Positions 33,116 to 42,457 of a stretch of DNA of 64,000 bases are shown in pieces (within the stretch, counting starts at the first letter, position 1; each line of letters opens with the position of its first letter). The position numbers and the translations under genes were made by a program. The DNA comes from Rhodobacter sp. (lineage in GTDB: Bacteria > Pseudomonadota > Alphaproteobacteria > Rhodobacterales > Rhodobacteraceae), in contig JAIXXB010000011.1 in the NCBI GenBank assembly GCA_027490955.1, positions 25,533 to 89,532 on the forward strand, written 5' to 3'. The notes under the pieces are model-generated. The model saw only the letters and a program-made list of their open reading frames with translations, made no database searches and was not told where the DNA came from.

Positions 33116-34290
33116 GAATTCAGATCATAGCCGCGCTCGCCATGCACGGAAATGTCCAACCCATTGGCTTCGGTTTCGGCATCCACGCGCAGTGGTAGCA
33201 CCAGCGCCACGGCTTTGATGATGATAAAACTTAGGACAATCGTCCAGATACCCACCACTGCCAAGCCGCCCAGTTGCGCCGCCCAAGTGCCTGCACCAAA
33301 GACCGCCACCATCACTGTGCCAAAGATACCACCCACGCCATGCACGGCGAAAACATCCAAGGTATCGTCAATTCGCAGCCGATTTTTGACAAGCAAAACA
33401 GCCTCTTGGCACAAGATACCTGCAATGGCACCAATCACCAGCGCCTCAATCGGCCCAACATAGCCCGAGGCGGGCGTGATCGAGGCCAGACCCGCAATTG
33501 TGCCCGTGACAAGGCCCACCAGCGAGGCACGGCCAAACTTGACCCTTTCCCACAGCGCCCAAGTCAGGCTGGCGGCAGCGGCAGAAAGATGCGTGACCGT
33601 GATGGCCATGGCCGCCTGCCCATTGGCCGCCAGCGCCGATCCGCCGTTAAAGCCAAACCATCCCACCCACAGCATCGCGGCCCCAATCATCACCATGCCC
33701 GGATTATGCGGCGGCGTGTTTTTCTGTTTGCGCGGGCCCAAAAGAAATGCCAGCAGCAAGGCCGCCAGACCTGCGGTTTCATGCACCACAATCCCGCCCG
33801 CAAAATCGCGCACCCCCGTTGCGCCGAAAATCCCGCCATCGGCCAGCATCCCGCCGCCCCAAATCATATGGGCCACGGGCGCATAGACCAGCAGCAACCA
33901 AAGGCTTGAAAACGCTAGGACAAATCCAAATCCCACGCGTTCCACATAGGCCCCGACAATCAGCGCGGGGGTGATGATGGCAAAGGTCATTTGAAAGGCA
34001 AAGAACAACACCTCTGGCAAAGTGCCTGCGGTGCTGTCCACTGTCACGCCGTTCAAAAACGCCTTACCCAGCCCGCCCCACAGCGCGCCTTGCCCGCCAA
34101 AAGCGATGCTATAGCCAAAGGCCAGCCATAACACGCTCATCAGCGCGGCAAGGGCAAAGCATTGCATGAAGACCGACAGAACATTGCGCGCCCGCACCAG
34201 TCCGCCGTAAAACAGCGCAAGGCCGGGCAGGGTCATGAACAGCACCAAGGCGGTGGCGATCAGGATAAAGGCAGTATCGGCAGCAGACAT
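33112..34290 (-). CDS. amtB: Ammonium transporter
   Basis: This 392-residue inner-membrane channel has eleven hydrophobic segments. The entry LPGLALFYGGLVRARNVLS and both pore histidines (VHETAGLAALLLAFLLG and VHGVGGIFGT) are conserved, so ammonia conduction is expected. I chose the ATG at 34290, after GGGGG; an upstream ATG at 34302 is possible. A glnK gene, normally its partner and regulator, is not adjacent. Its presence close to the ntr cluster fits nitrogen control. Confidence 0.93.
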   Translation of the reverse strand: MSAADTAFILIATALVLFMTLPGLALFYGGLVRARNVLSVFMQCFALAALMSVLWLAFGYSIAFGGQGALWGGLGKAFLNGVTVDSTAGTLPEVLFFAFQMTFAIITPALIVGAYVERVGFGFVLAFSSLWLLLVYAPVAHMIWGGGMLADGGIFGATGVRDFAGGIVVHETAGLAALLLAFLLGPRKQKNTPPHNPGMVMIGAAMLWVGWFGFNGGSALAANGQAAMAITVTHLSAAAASLTWALWERVKFGRASLVGLVTGTIAGLASITPASGYVGPIEALVIGAIAGILCQEAVLLVKNRLRIDDTLDVFAVHGVGGIFGTVMVAVFGAGTWAAQLGGLAVVGIWTIVLSFIIIKAVALVLPLRVDAETEANGLDISVHGERGYDLNS

Positions 34291-34462
34291 TGGCACCCCC
34301 ATTTTCGCACGGATTATGCGCTGGGGCACAAAAGCGGCGTAGCTCTGCGCATAAAAGAGGCAAATGCAGAAATCATCGCCAAATCAGCGGGCAGTTTTTA
34401 AATTGGTGAAAAATTATGCGCTGAAATCTCGGTTTTGCCCGAATAATCAGCGCCGCGCAAAG

Positions 34463-34927
34463 CTAATCGCGCAGGGCTGCCAGAATCAGGCCCAGCGCAT
34501 GGTCGCGCGCGGCTTGCCGCACGCCTTCGCGCCCCAGCGCGCCAAATTCGATGGTTTGCGTCACCACCCCCAAGACGCTGGCCAGCGCAAAGCACACCCG
34601 CCCTTCGGGTTTAAAATCTGACCCGCCCGGCCCTGCAATACCCGTAATCGACACGGCGATCTGCGCATTGGATCGTTCCAAAGCGCCCAAAGCCATCTCG
34701 CGCGCGGTTTGCTCGCTGACAGCGCCATGGGCGTTCAGCGTGGCCTGATTGACCCCCAGCATCTGTATTTTGGCATCATTGGAATAGGTGACAAAGCCGC
34801 GATCAAACACGTCAGATGACCCCGCCCTTTCGGTCAGCAGGGCGGCCAGCATTCCGCCTGTGCAGCTTTCGGAGCAGGCTATGCGGATGCCCTTGGCGCG
34901 GGCTGCCTGCAGCACCTGCGCAATCAT
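34463..34927 (-). CDS. pncC: CinA C-terminal-type nicotinamide-nucleotide amidohydrolase
   Basis: This 154-residue single-domain CinA_C protein deamidates nicotinamide mononucleotide for NAD recycling. The motif IACSESCTGGMLAALLTERAGSSDVF at the start and ITGIAGPGGSD in the middle are characteristic. The usual N-terminal CinA domain is absent, as in many proteobacteria. Its start overlaps pgpA by four bases (ATGA), giving an ispDF-pgpA-pncC operon. Confidence 0.9.
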   Translation of the reverse strand: MIAQVLQAARAKGIRIACSESCTGGMLAALLTERAGSSDVFDRGFVTYSNDAKIQMLGVNQATLNAHGAVSEQTAREMALGALERSNAQIAVSITGIAGPGGSDFKPEGRVCFALASVLGVVTQTIEFGALGREGVRQAARDHALGLILAALRD

Positions 34928-35415
34928 GGCAACAGAACGATATGATACAGCGCGGCTGCGATCATCGTCGCCCCCCCTGCAAAAACCCCTGCAATCAGAT
35001 CGTCCAGCATCACGCCCTTTGCCCCGCCCATACGGTCAGCGCGGCCAATGATCCAAGGCTTCCACACATCAAAAAGCCGAAAGAAAACAAAGGCAGCCAG
35101 CGGCGCAGGGTAGGGCAAGAACCCTTCCCATCCGCGCGCCCAAAAGGCGGCCGAGGAAAACAGCAGTGCCAGCCATTGCCCCGCCACTTCGTCCACGACA
35201 AATTCGGGCGGATCGGCAGTTGGATCACCTTGCAAGGCGCGCGAGACCGCCCAAAACCCCAGCGCCGCCGCGCCAAGCGTAGCCAAAGCCAGCGCAGGAA
35301 AGCCAAGATAGCGGTCGATCAGCAGGCCCAGCACAATCGCCACCGCCGAGGCCCATGTGCCTGGCGCTGGCCCCAGATAGCCAAGGCCAAACACCGTGGC
35401 AATGGCGCGGCTCAT
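34924..35415 (-). CDS. pgpA: Phosphatidylglycerophosphatase A
   Basis: This 163-residue membrane enzyme dephosphorylates phosphatidylglycerophosphate to phosphatidylglycerol. The start ([15 protein letters not shown]), the acidic motif [17 protein letters not shown] and the later [19 protein letters not shown] ... [10 protein letters not shown] match PgpA. Both ends overlap neighbours by four bases, so it is translated in series after ispDF. Confidence 0.92.
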   Translation of the reverse strand: MSRAIATVFGLGYLGPAPGTWASAVAIVLGLLIDRYLGFPALALATLGAAALGFWAVSRALQGDPTADPPEFVVDEVAGQWLALLFSSAAFWARGWEGFLPYPAPLAAFVFFRLFDVWKPWIIGRADRMGGAKGVMLDDLIAGVFAGGATMIAAALYHIVLLP

Positions 35416-36533
35416 CCCTGCACCAAAGTGGCCGAGGCCAGCGCTGCAATCCCCTCTTCACGGCCCGTAAACCCCAACTTTTCCGAAGTGGTGGCCTTGA
35501 CCGAAACCTTGCCCAGATCCACCCCCATAATCGCCGCCAAGGCCGCGCGCATCGCTTCGGCATGGGGGCCGATTTTGGGACGCTCGCAAATCAAAGTCAC
35601 ATCGCAATTGGCCAAATCATAGCCGCGCGCGCGGGCGCGGGTCATGGCATGGGCCAGAAAGATATGGCTGGCCGCCCCCTTCCATTGCGGGTCAGATGGC
35701 GGGAAATGCTGGCCGATATCCCCATCGGCCAGCGCGCCATAAATGGCATCGGTCAGCGCATGCATGCCCACATCGGCATCGGAATGGCCGAGTAACCCTT
35801 TGGAATGGGCGATTTTATGGCCGCAAAGCCAGACATGATCGCCTTCGCAAAACGCATGCACGTCAAACCCATTGCCAAGGCGAATATCCATCGCGCGTTC
35901 CTTCATCATCGCCTCTGCGCGGGCGAAATCGCCTGCATAGGTCAGCTTTATATTGGCCTCGTCCCCCGCGACAATGGCCACGTCCAACCCTGCGGCGCGG
36001 GCCACCTCTACATCATCAGCGGCGGGGATGTTATAGGACAGATGTGCAGATAAAATCGCCTCAAAATCAAAGCCTTGCGGCGTTTGTGCGCGGTATAGAC
36101 CTGTGCGATCTGCCGTGCCTGTCACCAAACCATCGGCCCCGCGCCACAGCGCATCGGTCACAGGCAGGGCGGGGGCCGCGGCTTTGTGGGTGTGCAGCGC
36201 CGACAAAACCCGCTCAATCACCTCACGCCCCACCAAAGGGCGCGCGCCATCATGGATCAGCACCCGCGTGATGCCCCGCCCCGCCAGCGCCTGCAGTCCT
36301 GCGCGCACCGATGCCGCGCGATCTGCCCCGCCCAGCACGATCTGGCCAGAAAACAAAGATTTGGCACGTTCCAAATCATCAGGATGCACAGTCAAAACCA
36401 CGTCAAACCCTGCAAATGCTGCAAGCGTATGGGCCAAAACGGGCCGACCCGCCAGCAATTGCCATTGTTTGGGCAGATCGCCCCCCGCGCGCGCGCCGCG
36501 CCCTGCGGCAGTGATGATCACGGCTGTTGTCAT
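35412..36533 (-). CDS. ispDF: Bifunctional IspD/IspF isoprenoid enzyme
   Basis: This 373-residue fusion carries out two steps of the MEP pathway. Residues 1-210 are MEP cytidylyltransferase ([27 protein letters not shown]). Residues 215-373 are MECDP synthase ([28 protein letters not shown], and the tail [14 protein letters not shown]). Fused IspDF is common in alphaproteobacteria. It heads the ispDF-pgpA-pncC operon and is divergent from dusB, with about 150 bases between. Confidence 0.95.
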   Translation of the reverse strand: MTTAVIITAAGRGARAGGDLPKQWQLLAGRPVLAHTLAAFAGFDVVLTVHPDDLERAKSLFSGQIVLGGADRAASVRAGLQALAGRGITRVLIHDGARPLVGREVIERVLSALHTHKAAAPALPVTDALWRGADGLVTGTADRTGLYRAQTPQGFDFEAILSAHLSYNIPAADDVEVARAAGLDVAIVAGDEANIKLTYAGDFARAEAMMKERAMDIRLGNGFDVHAFCEGDHVWLCGHKIAHSKGLLGHSDADVGMHALTDAIYGALADGDIGQHFPPSDPQWKGAASHIFLAHAMTRARARGYDLANCDVTLICERPKIGPHAEAMRAALAAIMGVDLGKVSVKATTSEKLGFTGREEGIAALASATLVQG

Positions 36534-36680
36534 GGCCTCTCCTTACACTCTGCTTACCAGCAGGCAAAGCGGGCGTCCACCGCGCGAAAACGCCTAAAAA
36601 ACAGGCGATGCATGTTTTTCGGGCATAAACCCGCGCGCATTTCCTTGCGTGCGGGGCATAAGGGGCGCAAAACCTGTGGC

Positions 36681-37694
36681 ATGATGACCCAGACTGCACC
36701 CAAAATTGCCGATATCGCCCTGACCTCGCCCGTGCTGCTGGCGCCTATGGCGGGAATCACCGATTTGCCCTTTCGCCGCGTGGTGGCGGGCTTTGGTGCG
36801 GGCTTGGTCGTGTCTGAAATGGTCGCCAGCCAAGAGGTGATGCAGGGCGGCGCGCTGGCGCGGGCGCGGGCGGAATTGGGGCTGCAAGATCAGGCCACAT
36901 CGGTGCAATTGGTGGGCCGCGATCCCTATTGGATGGGCGAGGCGGCGCGCTTTGTCGAAGCAAACGGCGCGCAAATCATTGATATCAATATGGGCTGCCC
37001 TGCCAAACGTGTCACGCAGGCGGGCGGCAATGGGGCCTGCGGCTCTGCCCTGATGCGCGAGCCTGACGTGGCGCTGGCGATCATTGCGGCGGTGACGGCG
37101 GCGGTGCGCGTGCCTGTCACGCTGAAAATGCGGCTGGGTTGGGATGATGCCAGCCACAACGCCGCTGACATTGCCGCGCGCGCCGAAGGGGCGGGGGTGG
37201 CCATGGTCACCATCCACGGGCGCACGCGCCAGCAGTTCTACAAAGGGTCTGCCAATTGGGCGGCGATTGCCCCTGTCAAGGCGGCGGTCAAAATCCCCGT
37301 CATTGCCAATGGTGACATAACGTGCGCTGCAAGCGCGCGCGCGGCCCTTGATCAATCGGGCGCAGATGGGGTGATGGTGGGGCGCGGCGCGCAAGGTGCG
37401 CCATGGCGGCTGGCGCAAATCACCGCGGATTTGGCGGGCACACCCGCGCCCATCATCCCGCAAGGCAAGGATTTGTTTGATCTGATCGCCGCCCATTACC
37501 ATGCGATGCTGTCGCATTACGGCGCAGATTTGGGCCTGCGCGTGGCGCGCAAACATCTGGGCTGGTATCTGGACGAGGCAGGCCGCCCCGATGCGCGCGA
37601 GGAGGTTTTGACCCAATCCAGCCCTGCGAAAGTGTTGGATTTGCTGCGTATTGCCCTGTGCGATGCGCCGCTTTGCGCCGAGGTGGCAGCATGA
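36681..37694 (+). CDS. dusB: tRNA-dihydrouridine synthase B (NifR3)
   Basis: This 337-residue FMN enzyme reduces uridines in the tRNA D-loop. It has the entry LAPMAGITDLPFR, the catalytic Cys in INMGCPAKRVT, and the HGRTRQQFYKGSANW block. The frame is open far upstream, but that part is not Dus-like and lies opposite ispDF; the ATG at 36681 follows AAGGGG and gives the family length (an ATG at 36684 is equivalent). The stop overlaps ntrB as ATGA. In Rhodobacter, nifR3 is known to be co-transcribed with ntrBC. Confidence 0.92.
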   Translation: MMTQTAPKIADIALTSPVLLAPMAGITDLPFRRVVAGFGAGLVVSEMVASQEVMQGGALARARAELGLQDQATSVQLVGRDPYWMGEAARFVEANGAQIIDINMGCPAKRVTQAGGNGACGSALMREPDVALAIIAAVTAAVRVPVTLKMRLGWDDASHNAADIAARAEGAGVAMVTIHGRTRQQFYKGSANWAAIAPVKAAVKIPVIANGDITCAASARAALDQSGADGVMVGRGAQGAPWRLAQITADLAGTPAPIIPQGKDLFDLIAAHYHAMLSHYGADLGLRVARKHLGWYLDEAGRPDAREEVLTQSSPAKVLDLLRIALCDAPLCAEVAA

Positions 37695-38773
37695 CCCCAA
37701 CCACCGCTTCGGGTCTTTGGGCGGCCTTGCCTTTGCCCGCGCTGATCATCGATGCGGCAGGCCGCATTTCCGACGTCTCGCCCAGTGCCGAGATTTTCCT
37801 AAACCTGTCGCAGCGCGCGCTGCTGGGCCAGCCCTTGCTGGACAGGCTGGCCATTGACGCCCCGATGGAGGATGCGCTGGCGCGGGTGCGATTGCATCAA
37901 TCGCCCGTGGTCATCGCCGATGCCGAAGTCACCACGGGCGAACGTGCGCCCCAAACCTGCGCGTTGCATCTGGCGCCGATGCAAGACAGTGCAGGCGCTG
38001 TGCTGATGATGATGGCCCCGCGCGATATTTCCGATCGTTTGGGCCATGCGATGCGCGTGACCTCGGCGGCGAAATCGGCCATCGGCATGGCCGAAATGCT
38101 GGCGCATGAAATCAAAAACCCCCTTGCAGGCATTTCTGGGGCCGCCCAGTTGCTGGCGATGAATCTGTCCGCCGAAGATTTGGAAATGACCGATCTGATC
38201 GTGGAAGAAACCCGCCGCATTGTGAAATTGCTGGAGCAGGTCGAACAATTTGGCAATATCTCGCCGCCCGTGCTGCGCGCGGTAAATCTGCACGATGCGC
38301 TAGACCGCGCGCGCAGGTCTGCCCTTGTCGGCTTTGGCGCGAAAATGAAGATCATCGAAGATTATGATCCATCCTTACCCGCCACCTTTGCCGATGCCGA
38401 TCAATTGATGCAGGTGTTCTTGAACCTGCTGAAAAACGCCTCCGAAGCGGCAGGGCCAAAGGGCGGCACGATCCGCCTGCACACATTTTATGACCATTCG
38501 CTGCGCCGCAAGCGCCGCGATGGCAGCCAAGCCGCCCTGCCTTTGCAAATTGAAATCATCGATGATGGCCCCGGCATTCCGCCCGATATTGCAGCGGATA
38601 TCTTTGAACCCTTTGTCTCGGGGCGCGAAAATGGCACGGGGTTGGGGCTGGCGCTGGTGTCCAAAATCATCACCGATCACGAAGGCTGGATTTCGGTCGA
38701 CAGCCACCCAGGCCGCACGGTGTTTCGCATTTCCATGCCGCTTGCGCCCACAGCTTTACAGGAGGCCAGATAA
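37691..38773 (+). CDS. ntrB: Nitrogen regulation sensor kinase NtrB
   Basis: This is a 360-residue cytoplasmic histidine kinase. A PAS domain occupies residues 15-110 (ALIIDAAGRISDVSPSAEIFL). The phosphorylated His is in MLAHEIKNPLAGISGAAQLL. The ATPase domain has the N box NLLKNASEA, then DDGPGIP and GTGLGLALV. It phosphorylates NtrC under nitrogen limitation, controlled by PII. The ATG at 37691 overlaps the dusB stop. It ends one base before ntrC. Confidence 0.94.
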   Translation: MTPTTASGLWAALPLPALIIDAAGRISDVSPSAEIFLNLSQRALLGQPLLDRLAIDAPMEDALARVRLHQSPVVIADAEVTTGERAPQTCALHLAPMQDSAGAVLMMMAPRDISDRLGHAMRVTSAAKSAIGMAEMLAHEIKNPLAGISGAAQLLAMNLSAEDLEMTDLIVEETRRIVKLLEQVEQFGNISPPVLRAVNLHDALDRARRSALVGFGAKMKIIEDYDPSLPATFADADQLMQVFLNLLKNASEAAGPKGGTIRLHTFYDHSLRRKRRDGSQAALPLQIEIIDDGPGIPPDIAADIFEPFVSGRENGTGLGLALVSKIITDHEGWISVDSHPGRTVFRISMPLAPTALQEAR

Positions 38774-40144
38774 ATGGACGGAACCGTTCTTGTCGCAGAC
38801 GATGACCGCACCATCCGCACAGTGCTGACGCAGGCGCTGACGCGGGCCGGGTGCAAGGTGCATGCGACCTCATCGCTGATGACGCTGATGCGCTGGGTCG
38901 AGGAGGGCAAGGGCGATTTGGTCATCTCTGATGTGATCATGCCAGATGGCAATGGGCTGCATGCCCTGCCCAGCATTTCCAAACTGCGCCCTGGTCTGCC
39001 CGTGATTGTGATTTCGGCGCAAAACACCATCATGACAGCGATTCAGGCCGCCGAGGCAGAGGCGTTCGATTACCTGCCCAAACCTTTCGATTTGCCCGAT
39101 TTGATGAAACGTTCGGCCCGCGCGCTGGAGATGAAACGCTTTGCGCCCAAGGTCGCGCCAGCCCCGCGCGAGGCGGGCGATGATTTGCCCCTTGTGGGGC
39201 GCACGCCTGCCATGCAGGCGCTGTATCGGCTGGTGGCAAAGGTGATGAATGCCGATCTCTCGGTGCTGATCTCGGGCGAATCGGGCACGGGTAAATCGCT
39301 GATTGCAAAGGCTATTCATGATTTTTCGGATCGGCGTAACCAACCTTTTGTCGTGGCGGGTGCGGCCGATTTGGCGGGGGTGGACGGGATTTCTGCCCTT
39401 TTGTCCCGCGCCAAGGGTGGCAGTTTGTTGCTGGACGAAGTGGGCGATTTTGATGATGACGCGCAGGCGCGTTTGGTGCGCATGTTGGATGTGATGGCCG
39501 AGCCCAATGCGCGTATCATGGCCACCAGCCAAACCGATTTGCAGGCCAAAATGGAAAGCGGGGCCTTTCGCAAAGACCTGTTCTATCGCCTTGGGGGCGT
39601 GGTTATTTCCGTGCCGCCCCTGCGCGAGAGGGTCGAAGATATTCCGCTGCTGGCGCAGCATTTTCTAGCCAAGGGCGAGCGCGAGACGGGCACAGCCCGT
39701 CATCTGGCCCCCGCCGCGATGGAGGTGGTGCGCGCCCATCCATGGCCGGGCAATGTGCGGCAATTGGAAAATGTGCTCAAACGCCTGCAAGTCACCGCAT
39801 CAGAACCCGAAATCACCAAATCTGAATTGGATATGGCCATGGGCGGCGCGCAGGCCTTGCCCAGCCCGCGGGGGGGCGGCGTGATCGAGGGCGAGAAACT
39901 TTCGGCCTCTGTGGCGCGACATCTGAAACGCTATTTCGATTTGCACAATGGCCAACTGCCGCCCAACGGGGTCTATGATCGTATTTTGCGCGAAATCGAA
40001 GTGCCCTTGATCGAAATTGCGCTGGATGCCACGGCGGGCAACCAAGCAAAATGTGCTGATCTGCTGGGAATCAACCGCAATACCTTGCGCAAAAAGATCA
40101 CTGAACTGGATATTTCCGTGACAAGACGCCGCAAGCTGATGTAA
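38774..40144 (+). CDS. ntrC: Nitrogen response regulator NtrC lacking the GAFTGA loop
   Basis: This is a 456-residue regulator. The receiver domain has DDD and the phospho-Asp in [13 protein letters not shown]. The AAA+ domain has Walker A GESGTGKS and Walker [12 protein letters not shown] Fis-type helix-turn-helix ends it ([20 protein letters not shown]). Between Walker A and B the GAFTGA segment that contacts sigma54 is missing: only about 35 residues separate IHDFSD from Walker B. Rhodobacter capsulatus NtrC is known to lack it and to activate the sigma70-type RNA polymerase. The same mechanism is inferred here. Confidence 0.94.
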   Translation: MDGTVLVADDDRTIRTVLTQALTRAGCKVHATSSLMTLMRWVEEGKGDLVISDVIMPDGNGLHALPSISKLRPGLPVIVISAQNTIMTAIQAAEAEAFDYLPKPFDLPDLMKRSARALEMKRFAPKVAPAPREAGDDLPLVGRTPAMQALYRLVAKVMNADLSVLISGESGTGKSLIAKAIHDFSDRRNQPFVVAGAADLAGVDGISALLSRAKGGSLLLDEVGDFDDDAQARLVRMLDVMAEPNARIMATSQTDLQAKMESGAFRKDLFYRLGGVVISVPPLRERVEDIPLLAQHFLAKGERETGTARHLAPAAMEVVRAHPWPGNVRQLENVLKRLQVTASEPEITKSELDMAMGGAQALPSPRGGGVIEGEKLSASVARHLKRYFDLHNGQLPPNGVYDRILREIEVPLIEIALDATAGNQAKCADLLGINRNTLRKKITELDISVTRRRKLM

Positions 40145-40213
40145 AAGCGCCACAGCACGTGGTGTTTGGGTGACTCTGCCCAGCGGCGCCATTCGGGGAT
40201 ATTGGGGTAGGGC

Positions 40214-42457
40214 GTGAACGGCGCTTTTCGCAGCACGATAGGAACAACGCTGTCGCGCTGGCGGCGCAATCGGTATTTGCGCAATTACGCGGCAGTTGCG
40301 CTGATTGTATTGGGCCCGCTGCTGGCGGGGCTGACATTTCTGGCACTGGGGCCTTTTGCGCTGTCGGCAGGATCGGATGCACTGCGCTTGGTGCTGCTGG
40401 CCGATATGATCTATGTGCTGGTCGTGGCGGCGATTGTGGCCGCGCGCGTGGCCCAAACAGTGGCGGCACGGCGGCGCAATTCGGCAGGCTCAAAGCTGCA
40501 TTTGCGCCTGACGGGGGTGTTTGGTTTGGTGGCGCTGGTGCCCACGGTTTTGGTTGCCGTCTTTGCCGTGCTGACGCTGAATATCGGGCTAGAGGGGTGG
40601 TTTTCCCAGCGCGTGCGCGATGTGGTCGGAACGTCGCTGGCGGCGGCCACGGCCTATGATGCCGATCAAAGCAAGGCGCTGCGCCAAGATGCAACTGCCT
40701 TTGCCAACAGCCTGAATCGCGCGCGGCGAAGCACCCCCCTGATGGCCGATACCCAAGTGCGCGAGGCTTTGGCCCAATTGCTGCCGCAGGTGCAGCGCGG
40801 CTTGTCCGAAGTGTATTTGATCGATGGCGCAGGCGCTATTCGCGCGCGCGGGCCGCAAAGCTATTTGTTCGGCTTTGAAATGCCCGATGCCGCCAGTTTT
40901 GCCGCCGCCAATGCGGGCCAAGTGGCCATCGTGCAAGATTGGCCGCAAAATGAATTGCGCGCCCTTGTCCGCCTGAGCCAATTTGCCGACCGCTATTTAT
41001 ACATCACGCGCATTGTCGATGGGCGCATTTTGCAGCTTTTGGACGAGGCGCAGGAAAATGTGCGCCTTTATCAACAGTTAGAAGAGGATCGCGGCCGCGT
41101 TCTGTTCAACTTTGGCCTGATCTATATCGGTTTTGCGGTGATTTTGGTGCTGGCGGCGGTGTGGATGGGCATGTGGTTTGCCGAACGCCTGTCGCGGCCT
41201 GTGGGGCGATTGGCGCTGGCGGCGGAACGGGTGGGCAAGGGTGATTTGGATGTGCAAGTCACCGAAGAGCAGGGCGATGACGAAATTGCCACCTTTGGCC
41301 GCGTCTTTAACCAAATGACGCGCCAGCTTAAGGCGCAGCGCGATGATTTGCGCGCCACCAATGCCATCACCGAAGATCGGCGGCGGTTGTTCGATTCGGT
41401 TCTGTCCTCGGTCACCGCGGGGGTGATGGGGCTGAACGAATCGGGGGCGATTGATTTTGCCAACCCTGCCGCGCTGTTTTTGCTGGATCTGCCCAAAGAT
41501 CAGCATGGCCAAAACCTTGCCCTTGCCGTGCCCGAATTTGGGCCGCTGCTGGAACGTCTGGTCGGCGGCGGCGGCAGCGCCCTGCAAGAAGAGCTGCGCC
41601 TGACGCGGCGCGGCAAATTGGAAAGCCTGCTGGTGCGCATCAGCAAAAGGCGCAGCGCATCGGGCGGGCTCGAAGGCTTTGTGGTGGCCTTTGATGATGT
41701 GACGGAACTGGTCTCGGCCCAGCGGATGGCCGCATGGGGCGATGTGGCGCGGCGCATCGCGCATGAGATCAAAAATCCCCTCACCCCGATCCAGCTTTCG
41801 GCCGAGAGGATCAAACGCAAATTCCTGCCCCAAGTGCAAGATGCCGCCGATTTGACCCAGTTGACCGAAGTTATCGTGCGCCAAACCAATGATCTGCGCC
41901 GCATCGTCGATGAGTTTTCCCGTTTTGCCCGCATGCCCGAACCTGATCGGCGCGCGCAAGATATTGGCGCGCTGCTGCGCGCGGCCGTATTGCTGCAAGA
42001 AAATGGCCAGCCTTCGGTGCGCTTTGTCAAATCACTCCCCTCTGCGCCGCTGATGCTGGATATTGACGGCACGATGATCGGCCAAGCCCTGACAAACCTG
42101 ATGAAAAATGCAGGCGAAGCCATTGATGAATATAGGGAAAAAACCGCGCCCGAGCATAAGGGCGAAATCCATATCACCCTAAGCCAAACCAAGGGCCGTG
42201 TGAAAATCACCATCGCTGATAATGGCGCGGGCCTGCCTGCAGACCGCTCGCGCCTGTTTGAACCCTATATGACCACGCGCGAAAAAGGCACGGGTCTGGG
42301 TCTGCCCATTGTCAAGAAAATCATCGAAGAACATGGCGGAACCCTCACCCTGACCGATGCCGCCCCCTTTGCGGGCGCAAACCATGCGGGGGCGCTGGCC
42401 ACCATCACCTTGCCCTATGCCGCCCCATCTATGACCAAGGAGCCTGACCAACCATGA
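40214..42457 (+). CDS. ntrY: Sensor histidine kinase NtrY
   Basis: This is a 747-residue membrane kinase. Hydrophobic helices fall at about residues 25-50 and 55-80, 95-120 and 290-315, with a periplasmic sensor part between the last two. HAMP, PAS and kinase domains follow. The phospho-His lies in RRIAHEIKNPLTPIQLSAERI; the ATPase has NLMKNAGEA, DNGAGLP and KGTGLGLPIV. The start is a GTG at 40214 after GGGGTAGGG. NtrY partners NtrX in nitrogen, redox and envelope responses. The stop overlaps ntrX as ATGA. Confidence 0.93.
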   Translation: MNGAFRSTIGTTLSRWRRNRYLRNYAAVALIVLGPLLAGLTFLALGPFALSAGSDALRLVLLADMIYVLVVAAIVAARVAQTVAARRRNSAGSKLHLRLTGVFGLVALVPTVLVAVFAVLTLNIGLEGWFSQRVRDVVGTSLAAATAYDADQSKALRQDATAFANSLNRARRSTPLMADTQVREALAQLLPQVQRGLSEVYLIDGAGAIRARGPQSYLFGFEMPDAASFAAANAGQVAIVQDWPQNELRALVRLSQFADRYLYITRIVDGRILQLLDEAQENVRLYQQLEEDRGRVLFNFGLIYIGFAVILVLAAVWMGMWFAERLSRPVGRLALAAERVGKGDLDVQVTEEQGDDEIATFGRVFNQMTRQLKAQRDDLRATNAITEDRRRLFDSVLSSVTAGVMGLNESGAIDFANPAALFLLDLPKDQHGQNLALAVPEFGPLLERLVGGGGSALQEELRLTRRGKLESLLVRISKRRSASGGLEGFVVAFDDVTELVSAQRMAAWGDVARRIAHEIKNPLTPIQLSAERIKRKFLPQVQDAADLTQLTEVIVRQTNDLRRIVDEFSRFARMPEPDRRAQDIGALLRAAVLLQENGQPSVRFVKSLPSAPLMLDIDGTMIGQALTNLMKNAGEAIDEYREKTAPEHKGEIHITLSQTKGRVKITIADNGAGLPADRSRLFEPYMTTREKGTGLGLPIVKKIIEEHGGTLTLTDAAPFAGANHAGALATITLPYAAPSMTKEPDQP

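Noticed and set aside
36594..37700. Minus-strand frame of 368 codons opposite dusB
   Set aside because: dusB has intact motifs on the other strand; this frame is an antisense shadow.
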